A stretch of 44,044 nt of DNA from JBAYNW01 sp041678605 (GCA_041678605.1 JBAYNW010000016.1:1-44044), one strand, 5' to 3'. Shown: positions 25,846 through 33,927, counted from the first letter of the stretch. Numbers and translations: made by a program. Notes: generated from the sequence alone by a model not told the origin.

Positions 25846-26538
25846 ATGAAGAAAATTGAATCTAAAAAAGTAAAAAGTGTCAGATGCCGAAGCTTCCATT
25901 GGGCTTTTACTCTTTCAGACGTTTTAATCACACTCGGGATAATCGCTGTGATAGCGGTCATGGTAATTCCGGCACTTAATAATTATATTCAGGACATTCA
26001 ATATAAAACCGCCTACAAAAAGGCCTATTCGGCACTTTATCAGGCCTTGACTCAGGCTAATGGGGATAATGCTCTAGAATACGCAAGCGGGTCCTATGAT
26101 CCTGTACATTCACTAAATTTTAAGACGATAATGTCATATTTGAAACTACAAAAAACCTGCTATGACTACGATAGCTCAGAGTGTTGGTACAAAGACGGAG
26201 AGGAATACAACTCCAGTTCCTATAGTAATGGCTATCCCTGTAAAAACGATTTGGCGGTAGTTGATGCGTCGGGCATGGACTGGGCATTGTATGCTAGCGG
26301 TTTTATAGCAATGTACTTTGTAGATACAAACGGATTTAAGAAACCAAACCAATGGGGTAAAGATAGGTTTTGTTTCTACTTGCCGGACATAAATGGAAAT
26401 GTTAAAACCGGTATACCAATAAAAATTGTGGTCTACGAGAATGATCCCTCTGCTTGTCTTTACAACAAATGCGGAACTGTCGGTGACAAAGATTATAAGA
26501 CTTTCTATAGCGAAAGCTGGCTGTATAATTATAATTAG
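25846..26538 (+). CDS. Type IV prepilin-like protein, second copy
   Basis: 230 aa. The N-terminal methylation site lies near residues 22-45: HWA|FTLSDVLITLGIIAVIAVMVIPAL, with Phe at +1. Asp (not Glu) occupies +5, and the residue before the cut is Ala rather than Gly, so cleavage is less certain than in the paralogue at 2696-3430. It shares the block VDTNGFKKPNQWGKDRF (~160-176) with that gene. Cys pairs in the middle and C-terminal part may form disulphides. The usual DDYPW tail is missing. Weak SD (GGAAAA). It sits between two toxin-antitoxin modules. Confidence 0.8.
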   Translation: MKKIESKKVKSVRCRSFHWAFTLSDVLITLGIIAVIAVMVIPALNNYIQDIQYKTAYKKAYSALYQALTQANGDNALEYASGSYDPVHSLNFKTIMSYLKLQKTCYDYDSSECWYKDGEEYNSSSYSNGYPCKNDLAVVDASGMDWALYASGFIAMYFVDTNGFKKPNQWGKDRFCFYLPDINGNVKTGIPIKIVVYENDPSACLYNKCGTVGDKDYKTFYSESWLYNYN

Positions 26539-26696
26539 CATTATGATGGTGCATTGCGGACAAGCAACCCCACAAAATCCTTTAGCTTAAAGCCTTAACG
26601 GCACCTGCTTTTCATTATTTTTTATACTTGCACCTTTTAATTTGCATAATTCCTCCATCGACCGATAAGGCAAATCAAGAAACATCAAGAAATATC

Positions 26697-26725
26697 TTGA
26701 CAAACTTTCTGAATAGGTTTATAAT
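26697..26725 (+). promoter_or_regulatory. Consensus sigma-70 promoter of the RHH-Doc operon
   Basis: TTGACA (26697-26702), exact 17-nt spacer, TATAAT (26720-26725). The antitoxin ATG is 20 nt downstream with an AAGAGGTG SD. This is the best full promoter in the window. Confidence 0.85.
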
Positions 26726-26745
26726 AAATAAAAAGAGGTGTTACC

Positions 26746-26973
26746 ATGGCAAAAGCATTAAAAAAATTTTCCGCTCAGGCAAGGGAAAATTTATTATATG
26801 AAGTAAAGGAAATTGCTCAAAAAGAAGGTAAGCAATTTCAAGTTTTAATAAATGAAGCGTTTGAAGATTTGGTTGAAAAAAGAAAACAAACTAAGCCGAG
26901 GAAAAATGTTATGGCTATTTTTGAACAAAGTTTAGATGAACTTGATGATTTATACAAAGAGCTGGCTAAATAA
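26746..26973 (+). CDS. Ribbon-helix-helix type antitoxin (partner of Doc)
   Basis: 75 aa. KFSAQ (strand) then ENLLYEVKEIAQKEGKQFQVLINEAFEDLVEK (two helices) fits a ribbon-helix-helix DNA-binding fold. The C-terminal tail, FEQSLDELDDLYKELAK, is acidic and helical, as in toxin-binding tails. It lies 11 nt before the Doc-like toxin gene and would repress the strong promoter at 26697-26725. It does not look like a classical Phd antitoxin. Confidence 0.75.
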   Translation: MAKALKKFSAQARENLLYEVKEIAQKEGKQFQVLINEAFEDLVEKRKQTKPRKNVMAIFEQSLDELDDLYKELAK

Positions 26974-26975
26974 AA

Positions 26976-27022
26976 GAGGGGTAAATGGGGGGGGGTAAAT
27001 GGGGGGTAAATGTGAGGGGTAA
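26976..27022 (+). repeat. G-rich GGGGTAAAT repeats at the doc start
   Basis: Four GGGGTAAAT-like units, including runs of nine (26987-26995) and six (27001-27006) G residues. They overlap the RBS/start region of doc. Confidence 0.8.
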
Positions 27023-27389
27023 ATTAGAATATTTAACCATAATAGAAGTTTTGAGCCTTCATAAAATATTAGTTCAGAAATATGGCGGAATGGATGGAGT
27101 AAGAGATATGGGGGCATTGGAAGCTGCCTTATTTCGGCCGCAAACGGGTTATTACGGAGATGTTATAGAAGAAGCCGCAGCCCTTTGGGAAAGTTTGTCT
27201 CAAAACCATCCTTTTTTAGACGGAAATAAAAGAGTTGCTCTTGCGGCTACTTATACTTTTTTAACCTTGAATGGCCATAGGCCCAAAATAGACACAAAAG
27301 AAGCAATTCAATATATTAATGGCTTATACAATTCAAACAAATTCGAATTTAAAAATATTGAAAAATGGCTTAGGGATAAATATATTTAA
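26985..27389 (+). CDS. doc: Doc-type Fic-domain toxin
   Basis: 134 aa from the first ATG. The Fic motif is HPFLDGNKRVALAATYTFL (~74-92), and the N-terminal LTIIEVLSLHKILVQKYGG is typical of Doc. Doc inactivates EF-Tu by phosphorylation. The start is uncertain: ATG 26985 leads straight into a G9 tract (26987-26995) and then G6, giving MGGGKWG, whereas GTG at 27012 with GGGGGG as SD gives a more natural N-terminus. The G-runs could slip during replication. It is coupled to the RHH antitoxin upstream. Confidence 0.87.
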   Translation: MGGGKWGVNVRGKLEYLTIIEVLSLHKILVQKYGGMDGVRDMGALEAALFRPQTGYYGDVIEEAAALWESLSQNHPFLDGNKRVALAATYTFLTLNGHRPKIDTKEAIQYINGLYNSNKFEFKNIEKWLRDKYI

Positions 27390-27412
27390 AATGACAAATT
27401 AATGTCCCCCAA

Positions 27413-28897
27413 TTAATCCACAATAATTTCTTTTTCGCCCTTGTAGGTTACGTAGCCTAAGTTTGCACCGGGCGGTTTTTTAAGGTTTTTTGCCTTAGTG
27501 TAAATAACCCCGACTTTGGATGAATTCTTTGCACTAGAATATTCTTTTGCAAGATTTGCACATTCAAAAATAACCTCTTCGTCGGCCTCTTGCCCCGCAT
27601 CAACCCGCAAAAGCACATGCGAACCCGCACAGTTGTGAACATGGAACCACAAATCCCCATCCCGTGCCAGTTTTGATACTATATAGTCGTTCTGTTTGTT
27701 GTTTTTGCCGACAAAAACAGTAAACTGTTTTTGTGTTGAAAGGCTGAAGGGCTGAGAAGTCCATTTCCCATTTCCCATTTCCCATTTCCTCTTCCCCGTT
27801 CCCTGTTTCCTGTTTCCTGTTCTCTTGTCCCCCTTGGCCTCTTCTTCAATATCCAATAAATCGCCGATAAACTCCGCACTTTCAATTGAGTATAAAACCT
27901 GTTCCAAATAATCCTTTTCAAGTTTTAAAGCCTCTGACATTTCCTGAGATTTTAATTTTGCCATTTTTGCTTTTTTGTACAATTTGTAATATTCATTGGC
28001 GTTTTCTTTTAAAGTTTTTGTTTTATCCAGTTGAATCTTCATCGGTAAACTGGTTTCCCAGTCTAAAATTTCGATTTCATCTGAAAAAGTTTTATTTGAA
28101 CAGACATTTGCATCCGCCATAATCAAGTCACCTTTCTTGCGGTATAAATCAGCCTCCGACGAGGTTTTTAATTGCTTTTGGACTTTACCGAGAGAATTAT
28201 TTATCTTTTTTAATTTTGCATTAACGGCGGATGTAAGCTTCGATTTTATTGCCCTGATTTTTTCGGCTTCCTGCAGGGGTGCAAAGTAATTGTCTATCGT
28301 CTCATTTGCAGAGTTACCCGATTTTAAAAGGCTCGACAGGCCCAAAAACTTTTGGTTATCGTGTTTTGGCGGGTATGCATAAGGCAGCCCTCCGATAATT
28401 TCCCTGACGCTGCTCTTTTCCGCCCCGACATTGTGTGCACAGCCTGTTATTATATTCGTATCATAGTTGTAAAGTACGACATTGGAATGTTTTCCCATCA
28501 ATTCAATTGCCAGACACAGATAGATTTTCTCGGAAAGTCCGTTGTACGTTTCAAAATAAAATTCCAAAATCCGCTCTAATATCTCACCGTTTTGGGGCTG
28601 GCAAACCTTTGCAATCTTAGCACTTTCCAGATATTTTCTTAGCAGCATGCAAAACATAGGAGGGCTTTTGGGGATTTCAATCAAACGCTTTTTCTCGTTC
28701 TCTCCGGACATAAAACACAGGTGAAAAAATTTGGGATGGATATTAATATAAAGTTTTTTAGTTTCACCTTTGTTTCTCAGAGAAAAAACGAACTCCTGCC
28801 TTGTCGGCTGCTGAATTTTTTGCAACCGGCCGCCTTGAAGAAAATCCATATTTTCTTCGATAAACAAATTTAGAATTTTAAAATCAAAATTTGTCAT
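27413..28897 (-). CDS. rqcH: NFACT-family ribosome quality control protein RqcH
   Basis: 494 aa, shorter than the usual ~570. The N-terminal NFACT-N domain has RQEFVFSLRNKGETKKLYI and MFCMLLRKYLES; a middle coiled coil follows; the C-terminal NFACT-R domain has VGKNNKQNDYIVSKLARDGDLWFHV and GSHVLLR. RqcH recruits Ala-tRNA to stalled 50S subunits and adds Ala tails. Where a DR pair is usual I read LERI, that is ER. About 33 residues between EEEAK and QKQFTVF are encoded by a heptad repeat array (27735-27838). Its ATG overlaps the cyclase stop (ATGA), indicating coupling. Confidence 0.88.
   Translation of the reverse strand: MTNFDFKILNLFIEENMDFLQGGRLQKIQQPTRQEFVFSLRNKGETKKLYINIHPKFFHLCFMSGENEKKRLIEIPKSPPMFCMLLRKYLESAKIAKVCQPQNGEILERILEFYFETYNGLSEKIYLCLAIELMGKHSNVVLYNYDTNIITGCAHNVGAEKSSVREIIGGLPYAYPPKHDNQKFLGLSSLLKSGNSANETIDNYFAPLQEAEKIRAIKSKLTSAVNAKLKKINNSLGKVQKQLKTSSEADLYRKKGDLIMADANVCSNKTFSDEIEILDWETSLPMKIQLDKTKTLKENANEYYKLYKKAKMAKLKSQEMSEALKLEKDYLEQVLYSIESAEFIGDLLDIEEEAKGDKRTGNRKQGTGKRKWEMGNGKWTSQPFSLSTQKQFTVFVGKNNKQNDYIVSKLARDGDLWFHVHNCAGSHVLLRVDAGQEADEEVIFECANLAKEYSSAKNSSKVGVIYTKAKNLKKPPGANLGYVTYKGEKEIIVD
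27735..27838. repeat. Heptanucleotide (STRR-like) array inside rqcH, in frame
   Basis: Plus-strand heptads CATTTCC x4 (27762-27789) then TCTTCCC, CGTTCCC, TGTTTCC x2, TGTTCTC and TTGTCCC (27790-27831). The left end repeats, inverted, the CAGCCCTT-AGCCTTTCAAC module found after GH57. It keeps the rqcH frame open and codes for a basic Gly/Lys/Arg/Asn/Trp stretch. Confidence 0.9.
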
Positions 28898-30921
28898 TTT
28901 TTATCCGCAACAAATTCTTTTTCTTCCTGATAGTCATTATCCCCAACCAATGCGATAGGCTCATAAGTTTCAATCAGCTCGTTTTTACCCTTAACGGCAA
29001 TTTGGCCGACATCAAGTGCTGTAACTTTGTCCTTAATCGCATCATAAGTGGATTTGGAAATCAAAATATCTCTTTTATATTTAGTACAGGAGTTTTCCAG
29101 ACGGGACGCAACATTTACCGCGTCACCCATTGCCGTGTAGCTCATTATTCTGTCGGTTCCCGTAAGCCCTAAAATAGCCTCGCCCGTATTAATACCGATT
29201 TTTACATCAAAAATAATTTTACCTTCATGTGCATTTTTAATCTTTAATTCTTGAATTTTCTGTTTAATTTCCAGTGCCGTTTTTACAGCCATAAATTCAC
29301 TGTCTTCAGAATCCACGAGGTCGCCCCAGTAGGCCATAATGCAGTCGCCGATAAATTTATCAACCGTGCCGTTGTTTTCAAATATAATGTTAACAATTTC
29401 CTTGAAAAGCTCATTGAGGTTATTGACTAACTTTTCAGGGTCATACTTTTCAGAAAGACTTGAAAAATCTTTCACATCGCAAAACAAAATCGTTATACGT
29501 TTTTTTGTATTCTTTAAAACCATATTTTCAGGATTTTTCATGACGGTCTTAAGCACCGCTGGGGAAACAAACTTTCCAAAAGTATTCATTATAGAATTTT
29601 TTCTTGTCATTTCTTTATAAAACCGGTAGGCAAAAACAATCCCCGAGGTCAAAGACAGGTAGTACAAAGGAACAACAATCGGCACCCAAACCCTTGAGGT
29701 AGGATTTACAAACAGCCAAAAACAAAATATAATATAAATAAATATTGATAAAGCCCCATTTATACAACCGATAAAAGCACTTTTGGAAACAAGTCCTAAT
29801 CCCGCCACAATGATACAAGCCGCTGCCGTTAAAAGAAACTGCACCGGTTTTGGGATTTCATAAATGAATCTCCTTGATTTTTTGTTGCTTGGAATTGAGT
29901 CGTTTATAAAATTATCCAGAGCGATAGCGTTTGCCTCAGGGCCGGTGTAAGTAGAATTTATTATTGAACTTAAGTTAACATTTCCTCCAGTTGCGGTTTG
30001 GCCTATAATTACAAGCTTATTCTTAAAAAATCCCGGCTTAATACCATTTTTTCCGCCTTTGTTTAACAGGATTTTTGATATTGGAATATAAGAGTAATTA
30101 TGCCCTAATCTATGTCGGCTTATATTTACTACACCATTTTCATCAATTGGAATTACCCTGTTTTTATAATAAATTTTTTGCTTTTTTATTACAATCTTGT
30201 CGCCTTCACCCATATATTTTAGAAATCCGGCAAACGCCAGAGAAGGCATGTAATAAGACTTACCCCCTTTAACTAATTTGAATATAGGCTGATTTTTTCT
30301 CACAACGGAATCTGAATCCAAAACACTGTTTAAAACACCGATTGTATTATATCTTTCATAAAGCCTGTCAATAGGGGAGTTTTCCGTATAAGTTATCGTA
30401 TCATCAAGTTTTTTGTCATCAATTGTTACATCAAGGGGCGTCATTGTCGGAATATAATCATTGTCCACCAAATTGATTTTTTTACTGAAATTGGTTTCTT
30501 TCAAAAGCGGTTTATCAAGATAAGTTCCCAAGACGGTGTTATCATAAGGCACTAAACTTTCTGCGAATGTCTTGTTATACCATGGTTCATCGGTTAATCT
30601 TTCAAAAACCATATCAAACATTACGGCTTTTGGTTTGTCTTTTTCAATGAACATCATAACATTTTTCCATACATTAGCTTCCCAAGCCTTAGGATTTGCC
30701 AAAAGAACCTTTTCAGATTCATTGTCAATAGCAACAATTACAATATCTTTATCGGCATAGCCGGAATTTTTTCCGAAAAATCTGGCATCGGTGTCAATTC
30801 TGGACCTTAAATCATAGGACATCAACTCCAAATGTTCAAAAAAAGCGGCGTTTGCAAGTATACGCTCAACGAGGACCGCAAATATAATTACACCCAAAAT
30901 AATTAAAACATTTTTCTTCAT
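28894..30921 (-). CDS. CHASE2-domain class III adenylate cyclase, copy 1
   Basis: 675 aa. N-terminal TM (4-24), extracytoplasmic CHASE2 sensor (~25-330), three TM helices (~360-440), and a C-terminal class III cyclase domain. Metal-binding Asps are in LFCDVKDFS and FIGDCIMAYWG; base selection and transition-state residues are in TVDKFIGD (Lys), YTAMGDAVNVASRLE (Asp, Asn, Arg). The Lys/Asp pair predicts cAMP rather than cGMP. Tandem paralogue of 30934-32982, 12 bp apart, yet with its own extended -10 (TGATATAAT) six nt before the ATG and no SD. Followed by rqcH with a 4-bp overlap. Confidence 0.92.
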   Translation of the reverse strand: MKKNVLIILGVIIFAVLVERILANAAFFEHLELMSYDLRSRIDTDARFFGKNSGYADKDIVIVAIDNESEKVLLANPKAWEANVWKNVMMFIEKDKPKAVMFDMVFERLTDEPWYNKTFAESLVPYDNTVLGTYLDKPLLKETNFSKKINLVDNDYIPTMTPLDVTIDDKKLDDTITYTENSPIDRLYERYNTIGVLNSVLDSDSVVRKNQPIFKLVKGGKSYYMPSLAFAGFLKYMGEGDKIVIKKQKIYYKNRVIPIDENGVVNISRHRLGHNYSYIPISKILLNKGGKNGIKPGFFKNKLVIIGQTATGGNVNLSSIINSTYTGPEANAIALDNFINDSIPSNKKSRRFIYEIPKPVQFLLTAAACIIVAGLGLVSKSAFIGCINGALSIFIYIIFCFWLFVNPTSRVWVPIVVPLYYLSLTSGIVFAYRFYKEMTRKNSIMNTFGKFVSPAVLKTVMKNPENMVLKNTKKRITILFCDVKDFSSLSEKYDPEKLVNNLNELFKEIVNIIFENNGTVDKFIGDCIMAYWGDLVDSEDSEFMAVKTALEIKQKIQELKIKNAHEGKIIFDVKIGINTGEAILGLTGTDRIMSYTAMGDAVNVASRLENSCTKYKRDILISKSTYDAIKDKVTALDVGQIAVKGKNELIETYEPIALVGDNDYQEEKEFVADKK

Positions 30922-30927
30922 AGCACT

Positions 30928-30936
30928 ATTATATCA
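30928..30936 (-). promoter_or_regulatory. Extended -10 six nt before cyclase copy 1 (leaderless candidate)
   Basis: TGATATAAT on the minus strand fits TGnTATAAT, gap AGTGCT, ATG at 30921. It overlaps the stop codon of cyclase copy 2. Confidence 0.6.
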
Positions 30937-32982
30937 AAGAATTGATACCTGTTGTTTTTTATCTGTAATGTCCTCTCCGACAAGCCCTATCGGTTCGTAA
31001 GCTTCCACCCGTTCATCTTTGCCCTTAAGTTTTATTTTACCTGCCTCAAGAGCCAATATTTTTGATTTTACATCTTCGTATGTTGTTTTGGAAATTAATA
31101 TGTCACGCTTTAATTTTGAACAATTAGATTCAAGTCTTGAGGCAACATTTACTACATCACCCATCGCCGTATAACTCATAATTTTTTCCGAGCCCGCAAG
31201 TCCTAAGAGTGCATCACCGGTACTGATTCCAATTTTTACATCAAAAATAATTTTACCTTCATGTGCATTCTTGATTTTTAATTCATTAACTTTTTCTTTA
31301 ATCTCTAACGCCGTCTTGACCGCCATAAAGGAATCGTCCTCATGTGCAATCGGGTCGCCCCAGTAAGCCATAATGCAGTCCCCGATAAATTTATCAACCG
31401 TACCTTCATTTTTAAATATAACGTTAACTATTTCATTAAACAATTCGTTCAAATTATCTACCAGCTGTTGCGGATTGCACTTTTCAGACAAAGTTGTAAA
31501 ATCTTTCACATCGCAAAACATCATTGTTATGCGTTTTTTTGTACTTTTTAATATTAAATTATCCTGTTCTTTAAGCAGTGTTGCAAGTACTTTGGGAGAA
31601 ACGAATTTCCCGAATGCATCCGTGACCGAAGCCCTCTTTGCCAATTCCTTTTGGAATTTGAACGCAAAAACAATCCCCGAAGTCATTAATAAATAATAAA
31701 GCGGAGTAACTATCGGAACCCAAATTCTGAATGCGGGATTCGCAAAGAGCCACACACAAATTAAAACATACAGTATTATAGACACAAAACTGTTTATAAA
31801 TCCTATCAGGGCATTTTTGGACACAAAGCCTAAGAATATAACAAACAAGCACGATAGAAACACCAGAGTGCACTCGGAAGATTTAGACATTCTGGAAATA
31901 AATTTTCTTGCGTTTTTGTTGTGTAAGTCAGTGTCGTTTATAAAGTTATCAAGAGCGGTTGCATTAGATTCCGGCCCCATATAGGAAGGGTTTACGGAAC
32001 TCGGATGAATATCTCTTCCCGCTTCCGTGCTTCCAATTATTACTATTTTGTCTTTAAAATATGATGGTTTTACGTATCTGTCGGTACCTTCGCTCAACAG
32101 CAGCCTTGAAATAGGCATGTATGAATAATTTTTCCCCAACCCATGCCATGCAATGTTTATTTCTCCGTCCTCATTAATAGGAATTACTCTGTCTTTATAA
32201 CGGATTTCGTTATTTTTAACTACGATGTCACCGTCTTCGCCCATATATTTCAAAAACCCTGCGAAAGCCAGCGAGGGCATGTAATAAGTTTTATTTTCCT
32301 TAACCAGTTTAAATATAGGCTGATTTTTTCTTATAACGGAATCTACCCTGACTACTTTATTCACGACTCCCATCATATTATGTTCGGTGTAAAGGTTCTG
32401 CACGGGAGCATGCGAATAATAAGTTATGGAATTATTAATTTTTTCGTTGTCAAATTTGACATTAAGCGATTTTGGTGCCGGAAGATACTCACTGTTTGAG
32501 GCCTCTATTTCAGATTTGGCACTTTCGGACACTTCATCCACCAAATATTTGGGGTCGTTAAGTGTAGTTGCCAGAACTACATTGTCATACTTTTGCAAAA
32601 CCCCTGCAAATCTTTTGTCATTCCAGAAATTATCATTCACCCCGTTAAAAACCAAATCGAATAATATTGCTTTTGGCTTGCCCTGCTCAATAAAATCGAC
32701 AACCCCGCCCCAAACATCTCTTCGCCACGGCCATGAACTCAAATTTAGTTGCGGATTTTTTCCTATTTCCCTTCTGGAAAAATCATCAAAAATAACCATC
32801 ACTATTCTTTTGTCGGCAGGTTTAAATTTTCCCCCGAAAGGGCCATTGTCGGTCGCAATTTTTGCTCTTAAATCGTAGGTCATCAACTCGAGTTTGTCAT
32901 CAAACAGAGAAAATAGAGAGAACATCCGTTCGCAAACTATCACCAGAAGAACTATTGCAAATATTAACCAACTTTTTTTCAT
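30934..32982 (-). CDS. CHASE2-domain class III adenylate cyclase, copy 2
   Basis: 682 aa with the same architecture as its neighbour: TM (~4-22), CHASE2 sensor, three TMs (~375-450), cyclase domain with MFCDVKDFT, VDKFIGDCIMAYWGD and YTAMGDVVNVASRLE. All catalytic residues for ATP are visible. Long stretches are the same as in copy 1, especially in the cyclase domain, pointing to duplication with sensor divergence. A longer reading from 33009 (TTG) overlaps the promoter. The ATG at 32982 directly precedes the TM helix and has TATAAT six nt upstream with TTGATT at 17-nt spacing, so it is chosen. Confidence 0.92.
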   Translation of the reverse strand: MKKSWLIFAIVLLVIVCERMFSLFSLFDDKLELMTYDLRAKIATDNGPFGGKFKPADKRIVMVIFDDFSRREIGKNPQLNLSSWPWRRDVWGGVVDFIEQGKPKAILFDLVFNGVNDNFWNDKRFAGVLQKYDNVVLATTLNDPKYLVDEVSESAKSEIEASNSEYLPAPKSLNVKFDNEKINNSITYYSHAPVQNLYTEHNMMGVVNKVVRVDSVIRKNQPIFKLVKENKTYYMPSLAFAGFLKYMGEDGDIVVKNNEIRYKDRVIPINEDGEINIAWHGLGKNYSYMPISRLLLSEGTDRYVKPSYFKDKIVIIGSTEAGRDIHPSSVNPSYMGPESNATALDNFINDTDLHNKNARKFISRMSKSSECTLVFLSCLFVIFLGFVSKNALIGFINSFVSIILYVLICVWLFANPAFRIWVPIVTPLYYLLMTSGIVFAFKFQKELAKRASVTDAFGKFVSPKVLATLLKEQDNLILKSTKKRITMMFCDVKDFTTLSEKCNPQQLVDNLNELFNEIVNVIFKNEGTVDKFIGDCIMAYWGDPIAHEDDSFMAVKTALEIKEKVNELKIKNAHEGKIIFDVKIGISTGDALLGLAGSEKIMSYTAMGDVVNVASRLESNCSKLKRDILISKTTYEDVKSKILALEAGKIKLKGKDERVEAYEPIGLVGEDITDKKQQVSIL

Positions 32983-32988
32983 AAGTAC

Positions 32989-33017
32989 ATTATATTTCCT
33001 CATCCTCAAGAAATCAA
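32989..33017 (-). promoter_or_regulatory. Promoter of cyclase copy 2 with -10 six nt before the ATG
   Basis: On the minus strand TTGATT, 17-nt spacer, TATAAT (32994 to 32989), gap GTACTT, ATG at 32982. No SD, so a leaderless transcript is predicted. Confidence 0.65.
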
Positions 33018-33095
33018 TAATATTATAGTTTGTTACAAAGTGGTAAAAGGGAAAAGGAAAAAGAGAAAATTAAAAAAGTCCTCTTTGTTACTTTT

Positions 33096-33458
33096 CTAAG
33101 AAAATGCCATTAACGCTTTCACCGAGCGTGCGGTGTCTCTTACCATTTCATCGGAATGAGTTTCTTGAGCTTCTTCAAGGAGTTTTATTGCCTCGGCTTT
33201 ATCTTTTAAGGATAAAAGTTCATTAATCGAACTCATAGCGACGTTTGTGCTTAAATCATTAATTCCTTTGCCTTTTTCAAGAATTACAACAGCCAAGGCA
33301 TCGTGTGTGTTTCTTTTTATCAAAGCTCTTGCTGTCAGCCTTCTGACCTCGTCGTCGGGACAGTTAGTTCCGACTCTTTCCAAAACCCCAACAGCCGCAC
33401 TATCGGAGTGTTGCGACAATGCTTCTATTATATTGTGCAATTTTTTGTCGTTATTCAT
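33096..33458 (-). CDS. Small HEAT-like helical protein
   Basis: 120 aa, almost entirely helical, with a repeated pattern of two-helix units (DEVRRLTARALIKR, TNVAMSSINELLSLKD, DEMVRDTARSVKALM) that resembles HEAT/Armadillo-like repeats. Such proteins are usually scaffolds, but the function here is unknown. No signal peptide. It overlaps the preceding gene by 8 bp and has its own GGAGGT SD, so the two form a small operon. Confidence 0.7.
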   Translation of the reverse strand: MNNDKKLHNIIEALSQHSDSAAVGVLERVGTNCPDDEVRRLTARALIKRNTHDALAVVILEKGKGINDLSTNVAMSSINELLSLKDKAEAIKLLEEAQETHSDEMVRDTARSVKALMAFS

Positions 33459-33927
33459 ATTTACCTCCGGCTAACAAAATATTTTTGAATTCATCTTCAA
33501 TAGAAGGTATTAGAAGTTTCTTTAAACTGGGTACACTATAACTGTTAAATGCTGCTACTTGTTCTTTTACAATGTTTTTTATGCTTTCTATGTTGGGCAT
33601 CGGAACTTCTATGTGATTAGCTTTGTCCCACAAATCGGCGGCATTTGCTCCGATTCTCTTGCCAAAAGTCACAACCGAGTCGAGTCTTGTACTTATGGAT
33701 TTGCTTACGGCGTTTATCGACCCGACAATTGCACTTGTCAGCATCTTGCTTTTTTTTGAAGCTTTCTCCGCCAGATTTGAACCGACTTTTGTAAAAACGT
33801 CCGCAGTAATTATATCCGCCGTAATTATATTCCCTTTAAAGCTAACCCCAAAGGGATTAGTTTGATTGCTTTCGATTTTGTTTGATGCAGTTTTAAAAAA
33901 ATTCTGTGAAATTTTTTTGATTTCCAT
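33451..33927 (-). CDS. Hypothetical protein with N-terminal FGVSFKG tag
   Basis: 158 aa, family not recognised. A short segment near residue 27, NPFGVSFKGN, resembles the Phe/Gly tag seen at the N-termini of the NagA- and NagB-II-like proteins here. The rest is predicted helical (SKSISTRLDSVVTFGKRIGANAADLWDKA), with no clear TM. The ATG at 33927 has a GAGAGG SD and is preferred over the longer reading from 33960. Its 3' end overlaps the HEAT-like gene by 8 bp, suggesting a functional pair. Confidence 0.65.
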   Translation of the reverse strand: MEIKKISQNFFKTASNKIESNQTNPFGVSFKGNIITADIITADVFTKVGSNLAEKASKKSKMLTSAIVGSINAVSKSISTRLDSVVTFGKRIGANAADLWDKANHIEVPMPNIESIKNIVKEQVAAFNSYSVPSLKKLLIPSIEDEFKNILLAGGKYE

